Shown here one piece after another: positions 45,060 to 53,926 of a stretch of 58,009 nucleotides of DNA. Source of the DNA: Opitutia bacterium (lineage in GTDB: Bacteria > Verrucomicrobiota > Verrucomicrobiae > Opitutales > Opitutaceae); the NCBI GenBank assembly GCA_947442255.1, contig CANEVO010000010.1, positions 1 to 58,009 of the forward strand. The letters run 5' to 3'. The notes under the pieces were generated by a model, which was not told where the DNA came from, did not search any database, and saw only the letters and a program-made list of their open reading frames with translations. Each line of letters begins with the position of its first letter. Position 1 is the stretch's first letter. A program made the position numbers and the translations under genes.

Positions 45060-45650
45060 ATGAATCGCAAACGTCAACTTTTTATCGGATTGTTGATGAT
45101 GGTGGTCTGGCTCGCGGGATGCGGTACGCCGCAGATCAATCGCATCGACCAGAATCGGGAAGTCTACGAGACGTGGCCGATTGAGACGAAGCAGGCGGTG
45201 CTGGACGGAAAGATCGAAGTGGGGATGACGCTCGAGATGGTGCGCGTGGCTTGGGGGCAGCCGACCGAGGTGATTTCGCGGTCCACGGGTCCGGGCGATG
45301 AGGAAATCTGGATTTATCGCAAAGGCGGAAATGAGGACTACTCGATGGGCGGCCCGGGTGGAGTCTACGGTGGCGGTTATCCGGGCACTATGGGTGGAGG
45401 AAACACGGTCGGTATCGGCGTCGCCACCGGCCGTGGAATGGGAACCGTTGTTGGGCCCGTCGTCGGGGGCGGGATGGGCGGCATGGGCGGCGGCCTCGGC
45501 GGGATGGGTGGAATTGGCGGCATGGGCGGCGTCGGTGGCATGGGCGGCGTCGGTGGCATGGGAACGCCCGTCATGACGACACCAAGCCGCGTCGAGGAGA
45601 AGGAGGTCGTATTTCGCAGCGGAGTTGTCTACCGCGCCGACAGTCCTTGA
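45060..45650 (+). CDS. Gly/Met-rich lipoprotein with an SmpA-like domain
   Basis: A 196-residue protein. The signal ends in the lipobox L-A-G-C (Cys21), so it is predicted to be lipid-anchored. Residues about 45-90 (LDGKIEVGMTLEMVRVAWGQ, then a short strand with EEIWIYRKGG) look like the small BamE/SmpA-type beta-alpha fold. Residues about 95-175 are low complexity: G-G-M, G-G-V and G-G-I repeats (MGGVGGMGGVGGMG). A short closing beta hairpin follows (EKEVVFRSGVVYRAD). A strong GGAGG lies only three bases before the ATG, closer than usual. No function is assigned. Confidence 0.7.
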   Translation: MNRKRQLFIGLLMMVVWLAGCGTPQINRIDQNREVYETWPIETKQAVLDGKIEVGMTLEMVRVAWGQPTEVISRSTGPGDEEIWIYRKGGNEDYSMGGPGGVYGGGYPGTMGGGNTVGIGVATGRGMGTVVGPVVGGGMGGMGGGLGGMGGIGGMGGVGGMGGVGGMGTPVMTTPSRVEEKEVVFRSGVVYRADSP

Positions 45651-45677
45651 GGGGTGCAGCGCCTCGCGGCGCTCAGC

Positions 45678-46457
45678 TCACCGGCCGAGCTTTTTATAAT
45701 CGAGCACGGTGTGGCTGATACAGCCGGCCGCGAGCGCGGCACGATCGGTGAGGGGGGCGGTGGGCGAGAGGTCGTCGCCTAGGCGAAAGATCAGCCGATG
45801 CGTTCCGTCGTCGCCAGCGGGACTGAAAAGACCAGGCACAACGACCTGCGCGGGCACGGTCCGGCGCACGGGCGAGTCCGGGTGGCAGGGCAGGGGGAAA
45901 TTCACATTGTGAACAATGAAGCTCCGGGTCGGAGTTGCCGCCGCCAGTTCGGGGGCGAGGCGCGCGGCATGCTGTGCGGACGTTTTCAAAATCGCATGAA
46001 GCTCGGGATGAGGCACGTTCCCCGCCGCCTTGAGCCGATCGTAGATTTCGACCGTGAGATCCTGGGAAAAGGCGATGGCCGGGAGGCCGTGCAACGCTCC
46101 CTCCCACGCGCCGGCGACGGTGCCGCTGGCGATGATGAAGCCCAACGAGACGTTGAGCCCGACGTTGATACCGCTGAGGACGGCGTCGATCTCCAGCGCG
46201 CGGGGCAGCAAATGGCCGATCGCGATATTGACGCCATCGCTGGGCGTACCATCGACGATCCACGTGGGGCAGCCCAATCCCCGGTCGGCGGCGGCGGCGT
46301 GCACAGGGCGGTGGCGGGACTTGGCCGCGCCGATCCAGCTTTGTTCGCGCTTCGGGGCAACGACGTAGATTTGGTGACCGGTGGCCTGCAAGGCCCGCAC
46401 GAGTTCATGCAGGAACACGCTGTCGATGCCGTCGTCGTTCGTGACCAGAAAGCGCAT
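45678..46457 (-). CDS. surE: 5'/3'-nucleotidase SurE
   Basis: A 259-residue protein from ATG 46457, where the family start MRFLVTNDDGIDSVFLHELV carries the metal-binding D-D. Further SurE motifs are APKREQSWIGAAKSRHRP, WIVDGTPSDGVNIAIGHLLP, DAVLSGINVGLNVSLGFIIA (S-G-I-N) and ASGTVAGAWEGALHGLPAIA. SurE removes phosphate from nucleoside monophosphates in stationary phase or stress. The upstream 30 residues of the longer frame are not family-like. The gene lies downstream of pnp on the same strand, past the pnp terminator. Confidence 0.92.
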   Translation of the reverse strand: MRFLVTNDDGIDSVFLHELVRALQATGHQIYVVAPKREQSWIGAAKSRHRPVHAAAADRGLGCPTWIVDGTPSDGVNIAIGHLLPRALEIDAVLSGINVGLNVSLGFIIASGTVAGAWEGALHGLPAIAFSQDLTVEIYDRLKAAGNVPHPELHAILKTSAQHAARLAPELAAATPTRSFIVHNVNFPLPCHPDSPVRRTVPAQVVVPGLFSPAGDDGTHRLIFRLGDDLSPTAPLTDRAALAAGCISHTVLDYKKLGR

Positions 46458-46610
46458 CCCAACAGGCGCGCAGGAAGAGCGCGGTAGGGCAAAGAAAAAT
46501 TGTCGATGAACTTTGGCGCGCAAGTGTTTCGCGCCGACACCGACCAAACAGGCGCCGCCAATCGCTACCTCGCTTTATCCGAGTGGCAGGCCACGCGGGT
46601 GGCGGGTGGA

Positions 46611-46643
46611 AAAAGAAAAAGCCGCGACTTGGGTCGCGGCTTT
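46611..46643 (-). terminator. Rho-independent terminator of pnp
   Basis: On the minus strand just after the pnp stop, an 11-bp perfect stem (AAAGCCGCGAC, loop CCAA, GTCGCGGCTTT) is followed by a T-rich run (TTTTTCTTTTT). It lies about 42 bases past pnp and before surE, so surE is a separate unit or is reached by read-through. Confidence 0.85.
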
Positions 46644-46684
46644 GACATTGAGCGTGGCTCGGGGCCACGGCCAAAACAAGCGGG

Positions 46685-48871
46685 TTACGGCGTGGCCGTG
46701 GGCGCGGCGGCTTGCCCCTGGGCTTCCATTTCCTTCATCGCGGCTTTGCGCGAAAGGCGGACCTTGCCGCTGCGCTCGTCGATGCCGATGCATTTCACCC
46801 AGATCATCTCGCCCATCTTGACGACGTCCTCGGTGCGGCGCACGCGGAAGTCGGCGAGTTCGCTGATGTGGCAGAGCCCCTCCTTGCCGGGGGTGCATTC
46901 GACGAAGGCGCCGAAGTCTTTGATGCCGGTGATGCGACCGTTGTAGAGCTTGCCGACTTCGATCGGGGTGCCACCACCGCCGCCGCCGCCGCCGCACAGA
47001 CCGTCGATTTCCGCGATGGCACGGGCCATGGCGTCACCGTTGTTGGAATAGATGAACACCTTGCCGGAATCGTCCTCGGCGATGTCGATCTGCGCACCGG
47101 TCGTCTCGGTGATGCGGCGGATCGTCTTGCCGCCGGGCCCGATGAGGAGACCGATCTTTTCCGGATCGATCTGGATCGTCTGGATGCGCGGGGCGAACTT
47201 GCTGAGGTCGGCACGGGGAGCCGGCAGCGAGGCGAGCATGGACTTGAGGATTTCGATCCGCGCGTCGCGGGCCTGGAAGACGGCGGTCTTCGCGATCTCG
47301 AACGGCAGACCGTGGATCTTCAAATCGAGCTGGAAGCCCGTGATGCCCTTGGTGGTGCCCGCGAGCTTGAAGTCCATGTCACCGAAGTGGTCCTCTTCGC
47401 CGAGAATGTCGGTGATGGTGGTCCACTTCGTGATCGAACCGTCGGGACCATTCTCGGTCATGAGTCCGCACGAAATGCCGGCGACCGGCGCGATGATCGG
47501 CACGCCGGCGTCCATGAGGGCGAGACAGCCACCGCAGACCGACGCCATCGAAGTCGAGCCGTTGGAGGCCATGATTTCGGAGACGACGCGGATGGAGTAG
47601 GGGAAGGCGTCCTCCGGGGGGAGGACGGGCACCAGCGACCGCTCGGCGAGCGCGCCGTGGCCGATTTCGCGGCGGCCCGGGCCGGTGAAGCGGCCCGTTT
47701 CACCAACTGAGAATGGCGGGAAATTATAGTGGAGAATGAAGCTCTTGGAGGTCGCGCCACCCGTGAGGCCGTCCATGTCCTGGGCTTCCTTCGTAGGCCC
47801 GAGGGTGACGATGGCGATGTTTTGGGTGTCGCCCCGTTGGAACGTGGCGGAACCGTGCACACGCGGAAGGACCCCGACTTCGGAGTGAAGCGGGCGCACC
47901 GTCTTCGCATCGCGGCCATCGGCGCGGACCCCGCGCTCGAGGACCGTCCGGCGGTAGGCCTTATATTGGAGATCCTCGAACACGACGTTCAGGTCGACGT
48001 CGCTAAAACGCCCTTCGCCGAGCTCGGCGACGAGGGCGACTTTCGCCTCCTCCTTGAGCATCTTGACGGCGACGCTGCGGATGGCCTTTTCCTTGCCGAA
48101 AATGGCCTGGGCCAGACGGGTGTCGGGCACGACGCGCTCGATGATCGCCCGGGCTTCGGGTGTGGCACCGACCAAGGGGAAGGTGGATTTGGTTTTACCG
48201 GTGAGGGTAACCAGTTCCTTGATGGCAGTGATGATCGGCTGAATGGCCTGGTGTCCGAATTCGAGCGCCTTAATGAACTCTTCCTCGGGCAGCTGGTCGG
48301 CCGAACCTTCGATCATCAGCATGTGCTTGTCGTTACCGACGTAAATCATGTCGAGCGCCGAGGAGTACATCTGCTCGATGGTCGGATTGGCGACGAACTG
48401 GCCGTCGATCAGGGCGACGCGGACGCAGCCGATCGGACCGTTCCACGGGATATCCGAAATCGCGAGCGCGGCGCTGGCGCCGTTAACCATCGGAATGTCG
48501 GAGTCGTTGACCTGGTCGGCCGACATCAGCTGGCCGATGATCTGGACTTCGTTCAGGAAGCCCTCCGGGAAGAGAGGCCGGCAAGGACGATCGCAGAGGC
48601 GGGAAGTGAGGATTTCCTTTTCGGACGGACGACCCTCGCGCTTGAAGTAACCGCCGGGGAAGCGGCCAGCCGCGGCGTATTTGTCGCGGTAGTCGACGGT
48701 GAGCGGGAAGAAATCCTGACCGGGGCGCATGTTCTGCGCGACGCAGGCGGTGACGAAGACGTTGGTCTCGCCGACGCAAACGTTGACGGCGCCATTGGCG
48801 AGTTGGGCGTAGGTGCCGGTGGAGAACGTGATCCCGAGGCCGGGCACGGTGACGGAGTGTTTCTGATTCAT
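46685..48871 (-). CDS. pnp: Polyribonucleotide nucleotidyltransferase (PNPase)
   Basis: A 728-residue protein from ATG 48871 ([20 protein letters not shown]). Two RNase PH domains are seen ([20 protein letters not shown] in the first; [20 protein letters not shown] and [20 protein letters not shown] in the second) around a helical linker. A KH domain follows ([24 protein letters not shown] loop) and then an S1 domain ([20 protein letters not shown]). The enzyme degrades RNA 3' to 5' using phosphate. An eight-glycine run, residues about 627-634, sits between KH and S1 (codons at 46970-46993). It follows rpsO, an order conserved in many bacteria, across stem-loops that could control it. Confidence 0.95.
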   Translation of the reverse strand: MNQKHSVTVPGLGITFSTGTYAQLANGAVNVCVGETNVFVTACVAQNMRPGQDFFPLTVDYRDKYAAAGRFPGGYFKREGRPSEKEILTSRLCDRPCRPLFPEGFLNEVQIIGQLMSADQVNDSDIPMVNGASAALAISDIPWNGPIGCVRVALIDGQFVANPTIEQMYSSALDMIYVGNDKHMLMIEGSADQLPEEEFIKALEFGHQAIQPIITAIKELVTLTGKTKSTFPLVGATPEARAIIERVVPDTRLAQAIFGKEKAIRSVAVKMLKEEAKVALVAELGEGRFSDVDLNVVFEDLQYKAYRRTVLERGVRADGRDAKTVRPLHSEVGVLPRVHGSATFQRGDTQNIAIVTLGPTKEAQDMDGLTGGATSKSFILHYNFPPFSVGETGRFTGPGRREIGHGALAERSLVPVLPPEDAFPYSIRVVSEIMASNGSTSMASVCGGCLALMDAGVPIIAPVAGISCGLMTENGPDGSITKWTTITDILGEEDHFGDMDFKLAGTTKGITGFQLDLKIHGLPFEIAKTAVFQARDARIEILKSMLASLPAPRADLSKFAPRIQTIQIDPEKIGLLIGPGGKTIRRITETTGAQIDIAEDDSGKVFIYSNNGDAMARAIAEIDGLCGGGGGGGGTPIEVGKLYNGRITGIKDFGAFVECTPGKEGLCHISELADFRVRRTEDVVKMGEMIWVKCIGIDERSGKVRLSRKAAMKEMEAQGQAAAPTATP

Positions 48872-49049
48872 TTCGGACGGATGTTTTCGGATGCGGACAG
48901 TGTCGGCGGATGGGACGGGCGCGGCCAGCGACACACGACTGGTACGGCCCGGTGGCTTCCGCGGAGCGGAAGCGGCGGCGGCAGAAGTGCCGCTGCGGGT
49001 AGTTGACTGTTTAGGAACCCGCTTCGGTCAGCTCGCTCAGACGCGAGAG

Positions 49050-49102
49050 ATTTCCGTTTGGCGTCTGCAGCGTCCCGGAGTGGCGAGGCGGCAAACGGAA
49101 AT
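49050..49102 (-). promoter_or_regulatory. Large stem-loop in the rpsO-pnp intergenic region
   Basis: A 10-base perfect inverted repeat (ATTTCCGTTT at 49050-49059 and AAACGGAAAT at 49093-49102) encloses 33 GC-rich bases, in the minus-strand leader about 180-230 bases before the pnp start. In E. coli a long leader hairpin cut by RNase III lets PNPase repress itself; this could be an equivalent. That is an analogy, not evidence. Confidence 0.5.
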
Positions 49103-49134
49103 GTCCCGGTCTGGATTCGAGTGTCAGTAACGAC

Positions 49135-49165
49135 AACGGGCGACCCGCGGATCGGGTCGCCCGTT
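49135..49165 (-). terminator. Strong hairpin just after rpsO (attenuator or processing site)
   Basis: A perfect 13-bp stem (AACGGGCGACCCG at 49135-49147, CGGGTCGCCCGTT at 49153-49165, 5-base loop) lies 12 bases after the rpsO stop on the minus strand. No T run follows (GTCGTTACTGACAC), so full rho-independent termination is unlikely. Partial termination, RNA processing or 3'-end protection of rpsO mRNA fits better. Confidence 0.6.
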
Positions 49166-49176
49166 AGACGAAAGCG

Positions 49177-49443
49177 TTATCTGCGAAGGTTTAGTTTCTG
49201 CAGCAACTCGTTATATTTCGGCAGATTATGCCGCTTGAGATAATCGAGGAGCTTGCGACGGCGGGAAGCCATCTGCAGAAGCCCGCGGCGCGAGTGGAAG
49301 TCTTTGCGGTGCGTGCGCAGATGCTCGGTCAAGTGATTGATGCGAGCGGTCAGCAGCGCCACCTGGACTTCGGACGAACCGGTATCCTTCTCGTGGGTTT
49401 TGTATTCGGCTATGATTTCGGGTTTAACGACTGTGGTGGACAT
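49177..49443 (-). CDS. rpsO: 30S ribosomal protein S15
   Basis: An 88-residue protein, the standard S15 length. [20 protein letters not shown] and [20 protein letters not shown] carry the conserved 16S-rRNA-binding helices (the G-S-x-E-V-Q and H-L-x-x-H-x-x-D-x-x-S-R-R-G signatures). [20 protein letters not shown] is the C-terminal signature. It binds the central domain of 16S rRNA early in 30S assembly and bridges to the 50S subunit. It is the first gene of the rpsO-pnp unit, separated from pnp by about 305 bases that contain two stem-loops. It is divergent from the class II aldolase gene. Confidence 0.97.
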   Translation of the reverse strand: MSTTVVKPEIIAEYKTHEKDTGSSEVQVALLTARINHLTEHLRTHRKDFHSRRGLLQMASRRRKLLDYLKRHNLPKYNELLQKLNLRR

Positions 49444-49729
49444 GGTTTAGTGGTTTGATTCACGACTGTAGGGTGCCTTTGTGGGCACCGTGCCGCCCGC
49501 TCCTCCCGACTGGAAATCGGGTCAAGCCGGCGTCACCGTTCCAATCCAGCGGGATGCCGGACCAGCCATGGTGGTCACCCGCAACCGGCGGATATCCACT
49601 GACGCAAGGTGGCAGATTCCTGAAAGGCACAGGGCCGCGCAAGCGAAAATTTGGGTCTTCCGACTAAGTCGGCAGGGGTTGAGAGATTGTGGTGGATTCT
49701 GCCAATATCTCCCAATTTGATCGTACTCC

Positions 49730-50500
49730 ATGTCTGCAATCCCGGCTTCTCCGGACCTCATCGGCAGTTTGTTGAATCTATCCCACCAACTCGGTCGCGA
49801 GGAACGGAAACTGGCGATTTTGGGGGAAGGCAACACGTCCGCGCGTCTGGCGCCCAAAACCTTTGCCGTGAAGGCGAGCGGGGCGAATCTGGCGACCCTG
49901 TCGCCGCTGGGAGTAACCGAATGCCGCTTCGCCGATCTCCTGCCGCTGCTCGATGTGAAGCGAATCACCGATGCGGCAATCGACGAGGCACTTTTTGCCG
50001 CCCGGGTAGATCCGAAGGCCCGAAAGCCTTCGGTCGAGGCCATCTTCCACGCCTACCTGTTGACGCTGCCGGATGTGAATTTTGTCGGCCACACGCATCC
50101 GACCGCGGTGAACCAGCTGCTTTGTTCAAAGCACGCGCGGACCTTCGCGAAGAGGCGGATTTGCCCTGATGAGGTCGTCTGCTGCGGAGTCGAGAGCGTT
50201 TTTGTCCCCTATGCCGACCCCGGATTGAAGCTTGCTCAAGCGATCCGGGTCGCGGTCGTGGCGCATGTGAGGCGGCTGGCGCGGGCGCCTCGCGTGATCC
50301 TGTTGGAAAATCATGGATTGATCGCCCTCGGCGCGACTCCCGAGTCCGTGCTCGCCGCGACGCAGATGGGAGTCAAAGCCGCCGAAATCTTCGCCGGAGC
50401 CGCGGCGCTGGGTGGCCCTCGATTTCTTACCGCGGCCCAAGTCGCTCGGATCGCCGGGCGGCCGGACGAACACTATCGCCAAAAAATACTTGGGCTCTGA
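49730..50500 (+). CDS. Class II aldolase/adducin-family protein
   Basis: A 256-residue protein. KLAILGEGNTSARL is the N-terminal phosphate-binding loop (G-N-x-S-A-R), FAVKASGANLATLSPL the second phosphate loop, and FVGHTHPTAVNQLL carries the H-T-H zinc ligands near residue 126. LLENHGLIALGATPESVLAA gives the last zinc histidine near residue 196. The family includes L-fuculose- and L-rhamnulose-1-phosphate aldolases and L-ribulose-phosphate epimerases. It is directly upstream of a rhamnulose-phosphate-aldolase/dehydrogenase fusion, 51 bases stop to start, which makes a deoxy-sugar or methyl-pentose phosphate role plausible. It is a distant relative of the N-terminal half of that fusion (both carry G-N-T-S). 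Confidence 0.85.
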   Translation: MSAIPASPDLIGSLLNLSHQLGREERKLAILGEGNTSARLAPKTFAVKASGANLATLSPLGVTECRFADLLPLLDVKRITDAAIDEALFAARVDPKARKPSVEAIFHAYLLTLPDVNFVGHTHPTAVNQLLCSKHARTFAKRRICPDEVVCCGVESVFVPYADPGLKLAQAIRVAVVAHVRRLARAPRVILLENHGLIALGATPESVLAATQMGVKAAEIFAGAAALGGPRFLTAAQVARIAGRPDEHYRQKILGL

Positions 50501-50551
50501 GTGAGCCCGATCGATCCATCTCTCCCTAACCCGACCTTCCCGTTCGCATCC

Positions 50552-52744
50552 ATGCCCACCTACAAGCACGTCAATTATCTCTGGGACGACGCCAAGGCCA
50601 CCGCGCTCGATCCCGTCGGCTGCCTTGTCTACCGCTCGAACCTGCTCGGCGGCGACCAGCGTGTTACCAACACCGGTGGCGGCAACACGTCGTCGAAAAT
50701 TGCAGAGCAGGATCCACTCAATGGCCAGCCGATCGAGGTGCTCTGGGTAAAGGGTTCCGGCGGCGACCTCCGCACGAGCACGCGCGAGAACTTCTCGTCA
50801 CTTTATCAGCAGAAGCTGCTCGATCTCCAGAAGCCCTACGCCGCCCGCCCCGACAAGGGCCTCAAGGCTCCGGCTGAGGATGACATGGTGGGCATGTATG
50901 CGCACGCCACGTTTAACCTGAATCCACGGGCACCATCGATCGACACGCCGCTGCATTCGTTCCTTCCCGGCAAGCATGTCGACCACATGCACCCGAACGC
51001 GATCATAGCGATCGCAGCCTCACAGAACTGCGAGAAGCTCACGAAAGAAATTTTCGGCGGCGAGATGGCCTATGTCCCGTGGATGCGCCCGGGCTTCGAA
51101 CTCGGCCTCGCCATGCAAGAGATTTCCAAAAACAACCCAAAGATGAAGGCCATCATGATGGGCCAGCACGGCTTCATCTCTTGGGACGACAACGAGAAGG
51201 CCTGTTACACGCTCACGTTGGACTTGATCGAGAAGGCTGCGGCCTACATCGAGGCGAAGTACCAAGCCAAGGGCGGCGACGCCACGGCCTTCGGCGGCGC
51301 CAAATACTTGACGCTCGACGCCACCAAGCGCAATGGGGTCTTTGCCGCCATTCTTCCGTGGCTCCGGGGCCAGGTGTCCCAACGGAAGCGTTTCATCGGC
51401 ACCGTGCAGGACGACGAGAAGATCCTGCGCTTCGTCAACTCGAAGGACGCCGCCCGTCTCGCCGAGCTCGGCACGAGCTGCCCCGACCACTTCCTCCGCA
51501 CCAAGATCAAGCCGCTCTACGTGGACTGGAACCCGCATTCTGAAGACACAGCCACGCTCAAGAAGAAGCTCGCCGCTGGCCTCGAGGCATACCGCAAGGA
51601 CTACGCGGCTTATTACAACAAGTGCAAATACGCCAACTCGCCGGCCATGCGCGACCCGAACCCGACCGTCGTCCTCATCCCGGGCGTCGGCATGGTGGCC
51701 TGGGGCAAGGACAAGTCGGAAAGCCGCGTCACCGCCGAGTTCTACAACTGCGCCGTCGAGGTCATGCGCGGCGCCGAGGCGATCGACAGCTACATCGCCC
51801 TGCCGCAGCAGGAGGCCTTTGACATCGAGTATTGGCTTCTTGAGGAAGCGAAGTTCAAGCGCATGCCCGCCGAGAAGGAACTCGCCCGCCAGGTCATCAT
51901 TGTGGTCGGCGCCGGCTCCGGCATCGGCAAGGAGACCGCCCACCGCCTCGTCAAGGACGGCGCGCACATCGTCAGCGTCGACATAAAGCTTGAGACCGCC
52001 ACCACCACCGCCAAGGAGATCACCGACAAGCTCGGCCTCGGCATCGGCGTCGCTGGCACGGGTATCTCCAACTGCGGCCCGGCCGTCGGCCTCGCTTGCA
52101 ACATCACCGACCGCGCCAGCGTCCGCGCCATGCTCGATCAGGTCGCGCTGGCCTACGGCGGCTTCGACTCGATCTGCTTAACCGCCGGTGTCTTCTGGCC
52201 GAGCGACACCACCGGCCACATCCCCGACGACAAGTGGGCCTTCACCTTCGGCGTCAACGTCACCGGCAGCTACATCGTCGGCGACGAGGCGTTTAAGACC
52301 TGGAAGGAACAGGGCTTGCGCGGCAGCCTTGTGCTCACGACCTCGGCCAACGCTACCGTCGCAAAGAAGGGCTCCTTGGCCTACGACACCTCCAAGGCCG
52401 CCGCCAACCACCTCGTCCGCGAGCTGGCCATCGAGCTCGCCCCGCTTGTCCGCGTCAACGGCGTGGCTCCGGCCACGGTGGTGCAGGGGAGCGCGATGTT
52501 TCCCCGCGACCGCGTCATCGGTTCGCTGGCCAAGTACGAGATTCCGTATACCGCGGACGAAGCGACCGAGTTGCTCGTGGAAAAACTCGCCGCTTTTTAC
52601 GCGGACCGGACACTGACCAAGGCGCCCATCACGCCGGCGGACCAGGCAGAGGCCTATTTTCTGCTGGTTTCTCAGCGGCTTTCGAAGACGACCGGCCAGA
52701 TAATTGCGGTCGACGGCGGGTTGCACGAGGCGTTCTTGCGCTGA
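50552..52744 (+). CDS. Bifunctional rhamnulose-1-phosphate aldolase / short-chain dehydrogenase
   Basis: A 730-residue fusion. I start at ATG 50552 (MPTYKHVNYLWDDAKATALD); the frame is open from a GTG at 50501 but those 17 residues are not family-like. The N-terminal class II aldolase half (1 to about 430) has VTNTGGGNTSSKIAEQDP, VLWVKGSGGDLRTSTRENFS and the zinc ligands in GKHVDHMHPNAIIAIAAS. The C-terminal half is a short-chain dehydrogenase: VGAGSGIGKETAHRL near residue 452 binds NAD, and LAYDTSKAAANHLVREL near 610 gives the catalytic Y-x-x-x-K. Such fusions (RhaEW/YuxG type) cleave rhamnulose-1-phosphate and oxidise L-lactaldehyde. No rhamnose kinase or isomerase gene is in the window. 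Confidence 0.92.
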   Translation: MPTYKHVNYLWDDAKATALDPVGCLVYRSNLLGGDQRVTNTGGGNTSSKIAEQDPLNGQPIEVLWVKGSGGDLRTSTRENFSSLYQQKLLDLQKPYAARPDKGLKAPAEDDMVGMYAHATFNLNPRAPSIDTPLHSFLPGKHVDHMHPNAIIAIAASQNCEKLTKEIFGGEMAYVPWMRPGFELGLAMQEISKNNPKMKAIMMGQHGFISWDDNEKACYTLTLDLIEKAAAYIEAKYQAKGGDATAFGGAKYLTLDATKRNGVFAAILPWLRGQVSQRKRFIGTVQDDEKILRFVNSKDAARLAELGTSCPDHFLRTKIKPLYVDWNPHSEDTATLKKKLAAGLEAYRKDYAAYYNKCKYANSPAMRDPNPTVVLIPGVGMVAWGKDKSESRVTAEFYNCAVEVMRGAEAIDSYIALPQQEAFDIEYWLLEEAKFKRMPAEKELARQVIIVVGAGSGIGKETAHRLVKDGAHIVSVDIKLETATTTAKEITDKLGLGIGVAGTGISNCGPAVGLACNITDRASVRAMLDQVALAYGGFDSICLTAGVFWPSDTTGHIPDDKWAFTFGVNVTGSYIVGDEAFKTWKEQGLRGSLVLTTSANATVAKKGSLAYDTSKAAANHLVRELAIELAPLVRVNGVAPATVVQGSAMFPRDRVIGSLAKYEIPYTADEATELLVEKLAAFYADRTLTKAPITPADQAEAYFLLVSQRLSKTTGQIIAVDGGLHEAFLR

Positions 52745-52759
52745 CGGCGGATTTTTCCG

Positions 52760-53710
52760 GTGCCACGTGCCTTACAAAGAATAGCCATCGTGGGAGCCGG
52801 GGCGATTGGGAGCTACTATGGTGCCCGGCTCGCTCTGGCCGGGGTCGAAGTTCGGTTTTTGGTCCGCCGCGATCTCGTGCATGTTCAGGACCACGGCCTG
52901 ATTCTGCGGGAGCGAGATGCCACCCGCCGACTCGAGCACGTGGACGCTTTCGCTACGACGGCGGAAATCGGGCCAGTCGATCTCGTGTTCGTCACCCTTA
53001 AGACCACGAGCAACTCGGCCCTCGCTACGCTCCTGCCGCCCCTGATTAGGCCGGAGACGGCGGTGGTTACACTGCAAAACGGCTTGGGTAACGAGGAAAC
53101 CATCGCGGCCCTCGTCGGGGCCGGGCGCGTCCTCGGGGGCTTGTGCTTTATTGCCGTGACGCGGGAAGCACCGGGCGAACTTTCCGGTTACCATACGCCG
53201 GGTGCGATTACGCTTGGGGAGTTTGGCCGGCCTGCCAGTGAGCGCACGCAGGCGATCGCCGGCTTGTTGCAACGAGCCGGCGTGAACTGCCGGACGGTCG
53301 ACAGCCTCGCGGCGGCACGCTGGCAAAAGCTGATTTGGAATGTTCCCTTCAACGGTTTGGCGATCGCCGCCGGCGGGATCACTACCGACAGGATTCTCGA
53401 CGATCCGGTGCTGGCCCGTGAAGTTCGGGCGCTTATGAATGAGGTGGCGGCGGCAGCGCGGCACTTTGGCCACGAAGTGACGGAGGCGTTTATCCAAAGC
53501 CAGATCGATGTCACCCCGCCCATGGGGGCCTACCAACCGTCGAGTCTGGTTGATTATCGCGCTGGTCGGCCGGTTGAAGTCGAAGCGATTTGGGGTGAAC
53601 CTCTGCGGCGTGCGCAAGCTGCGGGCCTCGCGGTGCCGAGGCTCCAAGAGCTTCATGCGCGTCTCGTTGGCCTGACCAAAGTGGGCGATGCCCGTGACCG
53701 CACGGGTTGA
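52760..53710 (+). CDS. Ketopantoate-reductase (PanE/ApbA) family protein
   Basis: A 316-residue protein starting with GTG 52760, 15 bases after the fusion aldolase. The NADP-binding motif is AIVGAGAIGSYYGARLALAG, followed by VTLKTTSNSALATLLPPLI, VVTLQNGLGNEETIAALVGA and KLIWNVPFNGLAIAAGGITT, the catalytic-type Lys and Asn positions of the family. PanE reduces 2-dehydropantoate in CoA synthesis, but paralogues act on other 2-keto acids. Its place right after a sugar-phosphate aldolase/lactaldehyde dehydrogenase allows a 2-keto-acid reductase role in the same pathway; the sequence cannot settle this. No other pantothenate gene is near. Confidence 0.85.
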   Translation: MPRALQRIAIVGAGAIGSYYGARLALAGVEVRFLVRRDLVHVQDHGLILRERDATRRLEHVDAFATTAEIGPVDLVFVTLKTTSNSALATLLPPLIRPETAVVTLQNGLGNEETIAALVGAGRVLGGLCFIAVTREAPGELSGYHTPGAITLGEFGRPASERTQAIAGLLQRAGVNCRTVDSLAAARWQKLIWNVPFNGLAIAAGGITTDRILDDPVLAREVRALMNEVAAAARHFGHEVTEAFIQSQIDVTPPMGAYQPSSLVDYRAGRPVEVEAIWGEPLRRAQAAGLAVPRLQELHARLVGLTKVGDARDRTG

Positions 53711-53926
53711 AGAAGATAGTTTATCTGAAACGAAACCGTGAATTTTGTCGATCAGTGCGCGAAGCGCTCACCAGTTCCAGCAGCGGGGTGTTGAGGTGAA
53801 TGGCCGGCCCGAACTCACCTCCGGTTAACGGCGACGCGCTGCTGAGGCCCTTCGGCGATCCGCGTGAGCTCACGGCCTTGAGGGCCGCTTGTCAGTAAGA
53901 CGATAGCGATTTGTCCGGCTTGGTGA

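Noticed and set aside
45380..45580. GGC-rich periodic repeats considered as a CRISPR-like or tandem DNA array
   Set aside because: They lie in one protein-coding frame and encode G-G-M/G-G-V units; there are no spacers or constant repeat length.
53711..53926. Intergenic region between the ketopantoate-reductase-family gene and accC examined for tRNA or terminator
   Set aside because: No T-loop-like GGTTCRANYCC, cloverleaf or stem with T run was found.
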